DNA of 47,343 bases, taken from an uncultured Fretibacterium sp. (GTDB lineage: Bacteria > Synergistota > Synergistia > Synergistales > Aminobacteriaceae). The position numbers were made by a program, and so were the translations under genes. This document shows, piece by piece, positions 16,993 through 26,472 of this stretch. The notes under the pieces were generated by a model, which searched no databases, was not told where the DNA came from, and saw nothing but the letters and a program-made list of their open reading frames with translations. Location: contig CALCEM010000043.1 in the NCBI GenBank assembly GCA_937900285.1, positions 1 through 47,343 on the forward strand, read 5' to 3'. Position 1 is the stretch's first letter. Each line of letters opens with the position of its first letter.

Positions 16993-19900
16993 TTACCCCG
17001 CAGTGATTTTAAATTCACCGTCGTTCAAAATTTTTAATAATCCATCTCGAAATTTATCGGGATCAACATTTTCACCCAAAAGCACCCTGTTAAAAATCCC
17101 GGAGTCTTCGTATTCTAGTAAAACCTGTGATTTGCCTCTACAATTTTTTAAGATCGCGTAAAATTTTTTGGGGTCAATAACTTTTTTTAATTTCACCCGG
17201 ACAAATTTTTTATTTAAATTATCCAGTTCATCATACATATAAATTTTTGTAATATTAAATAATCCTTTATCGTTATATTTACCCTCAAATAAACACGCCG
17301 ACCCCAAAATTAAACTGCGTTCCATTTTTTCGAGCACGTTATTAAATATTGTGCATTGTATATTATTTTCAGCATCCTCAACCAAAATATTTAACATTGG
17401 ATCGCCCTTCTTAGTCGTTTTATTTGTAATCGAACTGATCAGGCCACCAAATTTAAATTTAATATCGCGATCTTTCCATGAAGGAATTTCAGAAATATTA
17501 CAATTTGCATAAATATTAATTTTTTCGGAGTATTTATCATACGGATGCCCGGAAATATATAAGCCCATTACTTCGCGTTCGTTTTCGAGCTTAGTCCTTT
17601 CGTCAAAATCTTCAGTTTCGATCATGCCGGGTTCTTGTATTTCATCAATCCCGAATAATCCGAGCTGATTTTTATTTATATTAATTTTCTGGAATGCGTC
17701 CACATAATCCGAAACTCTGTTAATTAATTTAGCGCGGTTTTTTTCGATCCCGTCAAAAGCTCCGGCCTTGATTAAATTTTCAATTGCTGTTTTATTCATT
17801 GTGCTTAAGTCAACACGCTTAATAAAATCCCAAAAACTTTTAAATTTTCCGCCGGCTTTACGAGTTTCAATAACATTTTCGACTGCGTTATGTCCAATTC
17901 GAGAGACTGCGCCCAATCCGAATAATATAGTCCCGTTGTTAGCTGTAAAATTTTCGTTAGATTTATTTATGTCCGGTGCTAAAACTTTTATTCCGTCCTG
18001 CCGAACTTCCCGCACGTAATTCCCTAAAATTTCTTTTTTTGCTTTCATTTGGCTTGATAAATATGCGGCCATGTATTCGGATCTGTAATGAGCTTTCAGC
18101 CAGGCAGTTTCATACGAAATTAAAGCATATGCGGCACTATGAGATTTATTAAAGCCGTAACCTGCAAATTTCTCGATGTTGTCAAAAATTGCGCCGGCTG
18201 TTTTGGGATCGATGTTATTTTTTTCAGCACCCTTTAAAAATTTTTCGCGCTGTTGCTGCATTACTTCAACTTTCTTTTTTCCCATTGCCCGCCGTAAAAT
18301 ATCAGCTTCACCCAAACTATAACCGGCCAAAACTGAAGCGCATTGCATTACCTGTTCTTGATATAAAATTACACCGTAAGTTTCTTTTAAAACATTTTCC
18401 AATAATTTATGAGGGTATTCCGGTTTAGCTTCGCCGTTCTTGCATTTAATATACTGGTCGACCATTCCGCTATCAAGAGGGCCGGGACGATACATCGCGA
18501 GGGCTGCTACTAAATCTTCGAAGCGGTCAATTTTTAATTTTCGCAACATTGATCTAATTCCATCAGATTCGAGCTGAAATACTCCAATTGTGTCGGCTTC
18601 ACGCAAAATTTTCAGGGCTTCGGGGTCGTTCATATCCTGCGTAATTTCTTCCATGTTTGGGCGTTTACCCGTATTTAATTCGATATTATTTAAAGCTTCC
18701 TCGATTATCGACAGCGTTATTAATCCTAAAAAATCCATTTTGACGAGTCCTAATTTTTCGACTGGCTCCATCGTAAATTGCGTAACAACTTGATCAGTGG
18801 TGCTCTGGTTATTTTTATCTGTGCTTAATCTTTTGACTGGAGCAATATCAGTTATAGGAACTGGAGTAATAACAACTCCGGCAGCGTGCTGGCTTGTGTG
18901 GCGTGCTAAACCTTCAATATTTACGGCCTTCTCAAAAATATTTTTCCCTGTTAAATCATTCGTAACATAATTTTTTAATTCGGTTGAACGTTCTAAAGCT
19001 TCATTTAAATTTTTTGCGTCAGCTGGTACTAATTTCGCGAGATTATTCGTAATTTCGAAATCCAATTTTAAAGCCCTTCCGACATCCTTAACTGATTGAC
19101 GCGCTTTCATTCGTCCAAAAGTAATTATTTGCGCAACGTGATCGCTTCCGTAATGATCCGAAATATATTTTAATAATTCATCGCGCCCCTTATCTGAAAC
19201 ATCTGTGTCAATATCGGGCATTGAAATTCTCTCAGGGTTTAAAAATCTCTCGAACAGCAAATTATATTTAAGCGGATTTAATTCCGTAATTCTCAAGCTC
19301 CAAGCTACAACCGAACCAGCCGCCGAACCTCTGCCCGGACCAATCGGAATATTTTTATTTTTAGCGGCCTTTATTATTCCTGAAACTATTAAGAAATATG
19401 CGGCGAACCCCATTTTATTTATTACGTTTAATTCATATTCGAGGCGCGTTAAATATTCTTCTGGAACTTCATGGCCGGAAAATCTTAAAATTAATCCTTC
19501 GTGAGCTTGTTTATTTAATTCTTGTTCCGGCGTAATATTTTCATCAAGCTTTAAATTTGGCAGTAAATATTTTTCGTGTTTTAAATTTAATTCTACGTTG
19601 CAGCGTTCAGCAATTTCGAGAGTGTTATTTAATGCTTCCGGTACATCATCGCCAAAAGCATCCCAAAATTCTCCCGGAGATTTCAAATAAAAATCATTGT
19701 CCTTAAATCCAAAATCATCGCTGTCATCTTTGCTTGAATGAGTACTAATTTTTTTAAATATTTTATGCCATTCGTAATCCTCAGCGTTTAAATAATGTGC
19801 GTCACCAGTCGCGATAATTGGGATGCCTGTTTTTTTATGAATTTCGATTAATTTTTGATTTATTAATTTTTGTTCCTGCATTTTATGGGGCATGATTTCC

Positions 19901-20412
19901 AGAAAAAAATTATTTTCGCCTACAGCATCCCTGTAAGAAATTGCGCGCTGTAATGCCTTATCATCTTCGCCGGCCAAAATAAATTTTGCAATATCTCCGG
20001 ACATGCATGCTGACGAAACAATTAACCCATCGTGATATTTTTTCAGTAATTCAAAATCAATTCTGGGCTTGTAATAAAATCCGTCAGTATTAGCGATTGA
20101 AATTAATTTAATTAGATTATGCCAACCCGTATTATTTTCGGCCAATAAAATTAAATGGTTTCTGCCTTTTCGTCCCGGTGTGTCTATTCCGTCGTAATCA
20201 ATATAAGTTTCGCAGCCTAAAATAGGTTTTACTCCTGCGTTTTTGCAATTTTCGTAAAATTCGACAGCACCATATAAAACGCCGTGATCAGTTAAAGCAA
20301 TTGATTTATTTGGCCATGTTGAAATTTTTTCAGCGAGTTTTTTAGTTCTGATAGCTCCATCAAGTAAACTGTATTCAGAATGAACGTGTAAATGTACAAA
20401 TTCGCACCCCAT
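16993..20412 (-). CDS. dnaE: DNA polymerase III alpha subunit
   Basis: Replicative DNA polymerase of the DnaE type. The N-terminal PHP domain has an intact metal-binding start (HLHVHSEYSLLDGA, residues 7-20; LTDHG at about 40). The polymerase palm carries GPGRGSAAGS (about 360) and the catalytic PDIDTD (about 399), followed by the fingers, a helix-hairpin-helix region and an OB fold (FKFGGLISSITNKTTKKGDPM) in the last 200 residues. Length 1139 is normal for DnaE. ATG at 20410-20412. It follows dnaX by 5 bases, so the alpha and tau/gamma subunits are made from one transcript. Confidence 0.97.
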   Translation of the reverse strand: MGCEFVHLHVHSEYSLLDGAIRTKKLAEKISTWPNKSIALTDHGVLYGAVEFYENCKNAGVKPILGCETYIDYDGIDTPGRKGRNHLILLAENNTGWHNLIKLISIANTDGFYYKPRIDFELLKKYHDGLIVSSACMSGDIAKFILAGEDDKALQRAISYRDAVGENNFFLEIMPHKMQEQKLINQKLIEIHKKTGIPIIATGDAHYLNAEDYEWHKIFKKISTHSSKDDSDDFGFKDNDFYLKSPGEFWDAFGDDVPEALNNTLEIAERCNVELNLKHEKYLLPNLKLDENITPEQELNKQAHEGLILRFSGHEVPEEYLTRLEYELNVINKMGFAAYFLIVSGIIKAAKNKNIPIGPGRGSAAGSVVAWSLRITELNPLKYNLLFERFLNPERISMPDIDTDVSDKGRDELLKYISDHYGSDHVAQIITFGRMKARQSVKDVGRALKLDFEITNNLAKLVPADAKNLNEALERSTELKNYVTNDLTGKNIFEKAVNIEGLARHTSQHAAGVVITPVPITDIAPVKRLSTDKNNQSTTDQVVTQFTMEPVEKLGLVKMDFLGLITLSIIEEALNNIELNTGKRPNMEEITQDMNDPEALKILREADTIGVFQLESDGIRSMLRKLKIDRFEDLVAALAMYRPGPLDSGMVDQYIKCKNGEAKPEYPHKLLENVLKETYGVILYQEQVMQCASVLAGYSLGEADILRRAMGKKKVEVMQQQREKFLKGAEKNNIDPKTAGAIFDNIEKFAGYGFNKSHSAAYALISYETAWLKAHYRSEYMAAYLSSQMKAKKEILGNYVREVRQDGIKVLAPDINKSNENFTANNGTILFGLGAVSRIGHNAVENVIETRKAGGKFKSFWDFIKRVDLSTMNKTAIENLIKAGAFDGIEKNRAKLINRVSDYVDAFQKININKNQLGLFGIDEIQEPGMIETEDFDERTKLENEREVMGLYISGHPYDKYSEKINIYANCNISEIPSWKDRDIKFKFGGLISSITNKTTKKGDPMLNILVEDAENNIQCTIFNNVLEKMERSLILGSACLFEGKYNDKGLFNITKIYMYDELDNLNKKFVRVKLKKVIDPKKFYAILKNCRGKSQVLLEYEDSGIFNRVLLGENVDPDKFRDGLLKILNDGEFKITAG

Positions 20413-20417
20413 TTTAT

Positions 20418-22109
20418 TTAATCGTTGTCTCCTTCGTTATCGTTATCGCCATTTAAAATAATATTTTCGTCGTTATCATTATCATTTTCATTTTCATTTT
20501 CTTTTCTGAACGATACAATTAAATTTGCTGTAGTTCCGTAATTTTTCAAGGCGTTTATAAACTCGTTAAAATTCAATATATTATTTTCAGTTTTAATATT
20601 TGTGTCGTTCTGTAAATTTTTTTCTCCCGGCCTATTTTGAGTAATATCAGGTTTAAAATTATTTTCGTTTTTGTAGTCAACGTGTAAATTTTTGTATTTG
20701 AGCGTAATAATTTCGTATTCCTGGAAAATTTTTCCGATGTCAGATATTTTTAAAGGTGCGAGCATGACGCTGTAACAATATATATTATTGAACACGATAA
20801 TTAAATTATTATTCTGCTTAAAAATTTTGGAGTTTAGGAGGCCGCAGTAAATTAAAAAATTTTTTTCGTGTGCACTGTTAATAATTTCCTGAGTTATATC
20901 CGTCATATCCGTCTCAGAACTTTGAATTTTTTCGGGGTGTTCTGCCGCTTTAATTTCCTGGTTTTGCCGTTGAAATCTAAAAGGAGTATTAATATTACTG
21001 CGCGAATTATAATTATTATTAATTTCCGGTGTTTCTTCGGGCTTTTCGAGTTCCAAAATAAATAACCCCGTTAAAATATCAGCTCTAACACCTGCACGTG
21101 ACTGCGTTAAAATTTTTATTAGGGCGTTTAAAACGGCGTGTAATTTTTCGGCTTTCCAGTTTGGGGCTTCGGACTTTAAAAAATTTTTGTCCTGTTCAGA
21201 ACTTCCGAGCGAGTTAATAATTTTGGGCCATTTGTTCACGAGCCATAAATCTTTTACTAGTGAGAATAACTCCTCAAAAATTCGTGCTGAACTTGCGCCG
21301 GCTTCGAGCATTGATTTTAAATTTATGTAAGCATCTTCAGGGTTTTCCCTAAAATTTTTTATCCAGCGTTCAAAAGTTGGTCTGCTTCCTGCGCCTAAAA
21401 TATTTTCGACGTTTTCAAGCGTAATATTTCCCGATGAGATCAGCTGCTCTAAAATCGAAAGTGCATCGCGTAAAGCTCCGTCTGCCTGCCTTGAAATTTC
21501 CCATAACGCATCATTTTCAAAATTTACATTTTCCAGGTTGCAGATTTCTTTTAACCTGTTAAAAATATCTTCTGCTGAAATGCTATGAAATGGGATGTGT
21601 TGACAGCGCGAACGAATTGTAACGGGAACTTTATGGGGTTCGGTTGTGGCTAAAATAAATACTACATGTTCCGGCGGTTCTTCGAGAGTTTTTAACAGCG
21701 CGTTAAATGCGGCAGTCGTCAACATATGAACTTCATCAATTATATAAATTTTATATTTGGAATTGAACGGGGCTAAATTTACGTGAGATTTTAATTCTCT
21801 TATTTCGTCCACGCCATTATTAGAAGCTCCATCGATTTCTACAACATCGAGGCTTCCACCTTCTGTAATATCCAAACAGTTTTTACAATGTCCGCAGGGT
21901 TCGAAATTTTCCGGCTGTTTACAATTTAGAGCTTTAGCGAAAATTCTAGCGACCGAAGTTTTTCCGCAGCCTCTTGAGCCTGAAAATAAATAAGCGTGAC
22001 CAATTCTAGATTTTTGTAGCGAAGTTAAAATAACGTTGACGGCAGATTTTTGACCGACGACGCTTTTAAAATCTTGAGGGCGGTATTTACGATATAAAGA
22101 CAAACTCAT
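20418..22109 (-). CDS. dnaX: DNA polymerase III subunits gamma/tau
   Basis: Clamp-loader ATPase. Walker A GSRGCGKT (about residues 44-51), a zinc-binding Cys cluster (LNCKQPENFEPCGHCKNC, about 63-80), Walker B IIDEVHML and the SRC sensor (RSRCQHIPF) are present. Residues beyond about 360 form a poorly conserved tail. The last 30 residues are an acidic, Asn/Asp/Glu-only low-complexity stretch (NENENDNDND...), encoded by hexanucleotide repeats at 20473-20502. No classical slippery site for a separate gamma form was recognised. ATG at 22107-22109. It is the first gene of the long minus-strand array ending at rluD. Confidence 0.96.
   Translation of the reverse strand: MSLSLYRKYRPQDFKSVVGQKSAVNVILTSLQKSRIGHAYLFSGSRGCGKTSVARIFAKALNCKQPENFEPCGHCKNCLDITEGGSLDVVEIDGASNNGVDEIRELKSHVNLAPFNSKYKIYIIDEVHMLTTAAFNALLKTLEEPPEHVVFILATTEPHKVPVTIRSRCQHIPFHSISAEDIFNRLKEICNLENVNFENDALWEISRQADGALRDALSILEQLISSGNITLENVENILGAGSRPTFERWIKNFRENPEDAYINLKSMLEAGASSARIFEELFSLVKDLWLVNKWPKIINSLGSSEQDKNFLKSEAPNWKAEKLHAVLNALIKILTQSRAGVRADILTGLFILELEKPEETPEINNNYNSRSNINTPFRFQRQNQEIKAAEHPEKIQSSETDMTDITQEIINSAHEKNFLIYCGLLNSKIFKQNNNLIIVFNNIYCYSVMLAPLKISDIGKIFQEYEIITLKYKNLHVDYKNENNFKPDITQNRPGEKNLQNDTNIKTENNILNFNEFINALKNYGTTANLIVSFRKENENENDNDNDENIILNGDNDNEGDND
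20473..20502 (-). repeat. Hexanucleotide repeat in the dnaX 3' end
   Basis: Imperfect tandem hexamers (AATGAA and AATGAT on the coding strand) encode the Asn-Glu/Asn-Asp tail of DnaX. A six-base unit keeps the frame when copy number changes, so only tail length should vary. Confidence 0.75.
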
Positions 22110-22327
22110 AATTTGTAAAATGGAACCTCGTGAATAAAAATTTTTATCGTGAAATTATACCTGAAAAAATTATTTTTCCCGGCCATGTTGTAATAAAAAT
22201 TTTAGAGTTGCGGATTATTATTTTTAATATCTTGATTGAAGGTGATTGCGCGGATTTAAATAAAATATTTACGCTGAACTTGAAAAAAAATTTATTTTGC
22301 AGGTTGTAAAGGTCGAAATATTAAATA

Positions 22328-22336
22328 TGCTAGAAT
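22328..22336 (+). promoter_or_regulatory. Extended -10 promoter of the small gene and capD-like gene
   Basis: TGCTAGAAT matches an extended -10 element (TGn plus TAGAAT, 5 of 6), about 60 bases before the start at 22397 in the 287-base divergent region with dnaX. TTGTAA at 22304-22309 is 21 bases away, too far for a standard -35. The rest of the gap is A+T-rich with no other recognisable signal. Confidence 0.4.
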
Positions 22337-22396
22337 TTCAGCAAAAATTAATTAATTTAATAATTATTTAAAATTTAAATCGGAGGTTTTATTATT

Positions 22397-22831
22397 ATGC
22401 CTATGCAGATTGGGCTTGAAGAATTATTATCGATGTTAGTGGGAAGAATGGACGATATTACGCTCGATGGCGAAAACCAGAAAAGCAAATTTAACATCAT
22501 GATGAGAATTTTATACAAAAAAGGTTTATTTAACGAAGCCGATGTAATTGAATCTTTAAGAGCTGAAAATAAAATTTTACTTGAACTCGGAATGATAAAA
22601 AATTTACCTGATGAAAATGCTCTAAAAGCTGCCGCAGAAAATTTATTACTCTGGATTAAAGGCGACCAAGCAGAGATAAAAAAATCAATCGAAAAATATC
22701 AAAAACAAATCGAAGAAGCAGCACGTCAAAATAATTCACCAAAAATTGATGTAGCTCCAGCTGGAATTTTAAACGAATTGGACAGATTAGGAGGAAATAA
22801 TAATAATTCCGGCAGAAAAATAATTTTATAA
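22397..22831 (+). CDS. Small helical protein of unknown function
   Basis: I do not recognise the family. The 144 residues have no signal peptide or membrane segment. The sequence looks alpha-helical throughout: an N-terminal part with LEELLSMLVGRMDD, a middle with KFNIMMRILYKKGLFNEADVIESLRAEN (a possible small winged-helix or assembly domain), and a Lys/Glu-rich coiled-coil stretch (IKKSIEKYQKQIEEAA). A short Asn-rich linker precedes the C-terminus. The start is well supported by CGGAGG 10 bases upstream. Its stop is only about 27 bases before the capD-like start, so it is probably co-expressed with that surface-sugar enzyme. It is divergent from dnaX. Confidence 0.75.
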   Translation: MPMQIGLEELLSMLVGRMDDITLDGENQKSKFNIMMRILYKKGLFNEADVIESLRAENKILLELGMIKNLPDENALKAAAENLLLWIKGDQAEIKKSIEKYQKQIEEAARQNNSPKIDVAPAGILNELDRLGGNNNNSGRKIIL

Positions 22832-22858
22832 TTTGCGATCATGAAGGAATTTCCTTTA

Positions 22859-24679
22859 ATGTTAATGTGGCGGAAAGTTTCGAGCAATGGAATTTTAATA
22901 TTTATACTGGACTTTATATTATTGGCGTTAGCTGTATATTTAGGATATGCGATAAGGCTGGGTTTAATAATTCCGCGTTATATAGACGACTGGTTACACG
23001 TAACTATTTCATTGCCTTCAGTTACAGTGATAATTTTTGCGTTAGCTGGACAGTATAAAACTATTTGGATACACGCCGGCACGGAAGATTATATTAAATT
23101 TATATGGCTTTATATAATTTCGGTTTTAATATTTTTGCTGGCGAATAATATTTTTAAAATTTCTGTTTTCCCTAGGACTTCATTTGCAATAAGTTTTTTC
23201 GCCGGGATAATTTTATGTGGCGGCTTAAGATTTTCGTGGCTGGTAACGAAATCGATTCACGCAAAAAGTTCGAGGCGTTTAAAAACTTTAATTGTCGGAG
23301 CAGGAGAAGCGGGTGCATTTTTGGCGCGTGATTTAATGCGGAATGTTTCGGAATTAATGCCGTGTGCTTTTGTTGATGATGACCCGCAAAAATTGGGGCG
23401 GCATGTTTCAGGTTTGGACGTTATAGGCAACACTGAAAATTTACGCGACATAGTAAAAACAAAAAATTTTGAAGTTGTATTAATCGCTATACCGTCAGCG
23501 AACGGGACGAAAATAAAAGAAATTTATAACGCGCTGTCAAATTTAAATGTTAACGTGAGAATTCTGCCGAGCTTAAGGGAATTAGCAGATGGTCAGGTGT
23601 CAGTATCGAGATTGCGCAATGTAAAACTTGAGGATTTGCTTGGGCGTGAACCGGTAAAAATAAATTTAGCTCCTGAATCGAATTACATAGCCGGCAAAAA
23701 AATTTTAATCACAGGTGCAGGCGGTTCGATTGGCAGCGAAATAGTCCGGCAGGTTCTGCATAATAATCCAGCTGAAATTTATGCGCTTGGACATGGTGAG
23801 CAGTCAATATATTTATTAATGGAGAGCCTCGCGAAATTAAAAATAAATATTCCGGTTTATCCGGTTATAGCGGATGTGGCTGATGAGATTGCGATAAATA
23901 ATTTATTTGAGAACAAAAAACCGGATGTAATATTTCATGCTGCTGCACATAAGCACGTGCCGTTAATGGAATTTTCAGCGCGTGAAGCAATGAGAGTTAA
24001 TGACATTGGGACGCGGACACTTGCGAGGGCTGCAGGAAAATTTAACTGTGAACGGATGGTATTAATTTCGACTGACAAAGCTGTACATCCTTCGAGCGTA
24101 ATGGGAGCAACGAAAAGGCTTGCAGAAAAAATTTTGGAGAATGTTCAGAGCGAATATCCTGAAACTAAATTTATGGCTGTAAGATTTGGGAATGTTTTGG
24201 GAAGTCGAGGCAGTGTAATTCCGAAATTTGAGGAACAAATTGCTTCAGGCGGTCCTGTAACAGTTACGCACCCTGATATGAAAAGATATTTTATGTTAAT
24301 TCCTGAGGCTGTAAGTTTAGTAATACAAGCTGGAGCTTTAGGGCATGGCGGAGAAATTTTTGTGTTGAACATGGGTGAACCAGTTGTAATAAAGGAGATG
24401 GCGGAATTATTAATAAAATTATGCGGTTACGAACCATATAAGGACATTGATATTATTTATACTGGAATCAGGCCCGGTGAAAAATTAGAGGAAGCATTAT
24501 TTTACGATGAGAATGCAGTGAGAGGGACGCTGCACCCAAAAATTTTTGAGAGCAAAATAAAAGCTAATCAAATCGGCAATAATAAAATTCCAGACATAAA
24601 CAAGACGCTTGAACGAGCTGTGAATAATCCGAACGAAGCATTAAATTTATTACGTGAACTAGTTCCGGAATATAAATAA
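22859..24679 (+). CDS. Membrane-bound nucleotide-sugar 4,6-dehydratase (CapD/PglF/WbpM type)
   Basis: Polysaccharide-biosynthesis protein, probably a UDP-HexNAc 4,6-dehydratase supplying deoxy sugars for surface glycans. Four hydrophobic helices (first about 125 residues) anchor it; next comes a Rossmann fold VGAGEAGAFLAR (CoA-binding-like domain), then the catalytic NAD(P) domain starting GAGGSIGSEIVRQ. STDKAVHPSSVMGATKR carries the altered Met-x3-Lys in place of Tyr-x3-Lys, as is usual in this subfamily. The first possible ATG (22841) has no ribosome site. AAGGA at 22844-22848 sits 10 bases before ATG 22859, so that start is chosen (606 residues). No other glycan genes adjoin it except the unknown small gene. 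Confidence 0.92.
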   Translation: MLMWRKVSSNGILIFILDFILLALAVYLGYAIRLGLIIPRYIDDWLHVTISLPSVTVIIFALAGQYKTIWIHAGTEDYIKFIWLYIISVLIFLLANNIFKISVFPRTSFAISFFAGIILCGGLRFSWLVTKSIHAKSSRRLKTLIVGAGEAGAFLARDLMRNVSELMPCAFVDDDPQKLGRHVSGLDVIGNTENLRDIVKTKNFEVVLIAIPSANGTKIKEIYNALSNLNVNVRILPSLRELADGQVSVSRLRNVKLEDLLGREPVKINLAPESNYIAGKKILITGAGGSIGSEIVRQVLHNNPAEIYALGHGEQSIYLLMESLAKLKINIPVYPVIADVADEIAINNLFENKKPDVIFHAAAHKHVPLMEFSAREAMRVNDIGTRTLARAAGKFNCERMVLISTDKAVHPSSVMGATKRLAEKILENVQSEYPETKFMAVRFGNVLGSRGSVIPKFEEQIASGGPVTVTHPDMKRYFMLIPEAVSLVIQAGALGHGGEIFVLNMGEPVVIKEMAELLIKLCGYEPYKDIDIIYTGIRPGEKLEEALFYDENAVRGTLHPKIFESKIKANQIGNNKIPDINKTLERAVNNPNEALNLLRELVPEYK

Positions 24680-24681
24680 AT

Positions 24682-24730
24682 AAAAAAAATACGGTGAGCT
24701 AAAAAATTTATTTTATTTAACCCGCCGTAT
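24682..24730 (-). terminator. Terminator downstream of pgsA
   Basis: ATACGGTG at 24689-24696 pairs with CGCCGTAT at 24723-24730 (8 bp, one G-T) around an A+T-rich loop. On the minus strand the stem is followed by eight T (plus-strand A run 24682-24689). It separates convergent pgsA and the capD-like gene. Confidence 0.65.
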
Positions 24731-24743
24731 AAATAAAAATGAA

Positions 24744-25307
24744 TTATTCTTCTTTTAGAATTTTACTGCCCTTTATCAAATAATCCATTCCGCTCCAAAC
24801 AGTTAAGATCATTGCGAGCCACATGACGTGCATACCATACGGAATATTTAAAATTAACATTGTTAGCGCGATAATTTGAACGACTGTTTTTATTTTGCCG
24901 CCTTTTGAAGCTGAAATAATAACATTTTGAGCGGCCGCCACGAGCCTTAAACCCGTCACGACAAATTCACGCGTAATAATTACCATTGCGATCCATGCCG
25001 GTAAACGATTTAATTCAATTAATGCCAACATCGCAGCGATTACTAAAACTTTATCGGCGAGAGAATCAATAAATTTTCCCATTGTCGTAATTAATTTATG
25101 TTTTCGAGCGATATAACCGTCGAGAGAATCCGTTACACCTGCGATAATAAAAACTATTGAGGCCAATGCATCGCCGTAACTTACCTGAGGCAAAAAAGGA
25201 ATCGGCGTGTCAATTCTCAGCGATAAAAATAATAATACAAGCGGAGACAAAAATACTCTGATTAAACTTAAAGTATTAGGCACATTAAAAATTTTATGAG
25301 GTCGCAA
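24744..25307 (-). CDS. pgsA: CDP-diacylglycerol-glycerol-3-phosphate 3-phosphatidyltransferase
   Basis: Membrane enzyme that makes phosphatidylglycerol phosphate from CDP-diacylglycerol. The CDP-alcohol phosphatidyltransferase motif D-G-x2-A-R-x8-G-x3-D-x3-D is complete (DSLDGYIARKHKL..., GKFIDSLADK, about residues 61-87). The N-terminal NVPNTLSLIR is typical of PgsA. About four to five hydrophobic helices; 187 residues is the usual size. The start appears to be TTG at 25305-25307, with GGAG about 13 bases upstream. The 103-base gap to the cbpA stop is A+T-rich with nothing recognisable. Confidence 0.94.
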   Translation of the reverse strand: MRPHKIFNVPNTLSLIRVFLSPLVLLFLSLRIDTPIPFLPQVSYGDALASIVFIIAGVTDSLDGYIARKHKLITTMGKFIDSLADKVLVIAAMLALIELNRLPAWIAMVIITREFVVTGLRLVAAAQNVIISASKGGKIKTVVQIIALTMLILNIPYGMHVMWLAMILTVWSGMDYLIKGSKILKEE

Positions 25308-25410
25308 TTTTAAAATTCATCTCCAGAATTTTTTTATTTAATTTAAATTTATTTTGTTTACTTTACTTTAAATTCTAAATTTTAAATCTGAAATTTTGCA
25401 GTTATAACAT

Positions 25411-26280
25411 TTAGCCTAAACGCGCAAGCTCTTCCCATAAAGCTTTTTGTCTTGAGTTTACATGTCTTGGAATTTCAATTTTAATTTCAATGAACATATC
25501 TCCGTCAATTCCGTTGCGTCCGGGCAAACCTTTTCCGCGCAGTCTTAATTTTTGTCCGTCTTGTATTCCTGGAGGCATTTTGACGGTTACAGCTCCGTTT
25601 AAAGTTTCCGTATTAAAATCTTTTCCCAGAACAGCGTCCCAAGCATTTACTTTTATTTCCCGTGTTAAATTATATCCGTCGACCTTATAAATTTTATGTG
25701 GCGCGACATGAATATTTACGTAAATATCTCCGCCTCCTTCGGATTTTCCGGGCAATTTAATTCTTGAGCCTTCTGTAATTCCTTTAGGCAGATTCACTTT
25801 TAAATTTCGTTTAGTTCCGTTTGAATTTTTTAAAATTAATTCGCGTGTGCCACCTGTAATAATTTGTTCGAGCGTTAAATTTAAATCGACTTCGGAATCG
25901 CTTTTAACCGGTTGTTGATGTCTTGAGTTAAAAACATCGTTAAACCCTCCGAAGCCTGAACCAAATAAATTATTAAAGAAGTCGCTAAAATTTCCGCCTA
26001 AATCTTGGCCGTTAAATTCGACATGTTGCCATCCTGGAGGCGGTGTAAAATCTTGCCCGGAATTATAATTCATGCCGAAATTATCATATTTTTGTTTTTT
26101 GGCCGGGTCTTTTAGGACTTCATATGCTTCGTTAATTTCTTTATATTTTTCTTCGGCGTTTTTTTCTTTTGAGACATCCGGGTGATATTTTTTTGCTAAA
26201 TTTCTGTACGCCTTTCTAATTTCATCGGGACTTGAATTTTTATCAACTCCCAAAATTTTATAATAATCTTTATATTGCAT
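25411..26280 (-). CDS. cbpA: DnaJ-class co-chaperone, CbpA-like (no zinc finger)
   Basis: Hsp40 protein that stimulates DnaK. The J-domain occupies residues 1-70 with the essential HPD (YHPDVSKEK). A Gly/Phe-rich linker (NLFGSGFGGF) follows, then two C-terminal substrate-binding beta domains (LNLTLEQIITGGTRE, LPKGITEGSRIKLPGKSEGGG, MPPGIQDGQKLRLRGKGLPG). The Cys-rich zinc domain of true DnaJ is absent, hence the CbpA type. ATG at 26278-26280 (MQYKDYYKILGV) matches the family N-terminus; a TTG six bases upstream is nearer the GGAG site and could also be used. No grpE or dnaK is adjacent. Confidence 0.92.
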   Translation of the reverse strand: MQYKDYYKILGVDKNSSPDEIRKAYRNLAKKYHPDVSKEKNAEEKYKEINEAYEVLKDPAKKQKYDNFGMNYNSGQDFTPPPGWQHVEFNGQDLGGNFSDFFNNLFGSGFGGFNDVFNSRHQQPVKSDSEVDLNLTLEQIITGGTRELILKNSNGTKRNLKVNLPKGITEGSRIKLPGKSEGGGDIYVNIHVAPHKIYKVDGYNLTREIKVNAWDAVLGKDFNTETLNGAVTVKMPPGIQDGQKLRLRGKGLPGRNGIDGDMFIEIKIEIPRHVNSRQKALWEELARLG

Positions 26281-26370
26281 TTTCAATCACGCTCCAAATA
26301 ATTAATTAACTTTATTTGACTTTAAGTTTATCACGTATTTTTTTTTTGTAAAACTGCGAGAAAGAAATTA

Positions 26371-26438
26371 AAAAAAATTTGACGGACTCGAACTGAAATA
26401 AAAATAAAAATAAAAATTTAAATCAGGAATCCGCCAAA
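26371..26438 (-). terminator. Probable terminator of the surface-protein operon
   Basis: Arms 26380-26389 and 26427-26436 pair at 8 of 10 positions (TGACGGACTC with GAATCCGCCA), with a few flanking A-T pairs and a 37-base A-rich loop. On the minus strand a T run follows (plus A run 26371-26377). It lies in the 192-base gap after the large adhesin; ten T at 26338-26347 are the only other feature of that gap. Confidence 0.5.
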
Positions 26439-26472
26439 ATAAAATTTAAAACTTAAAATAAAATTAAAAAAT

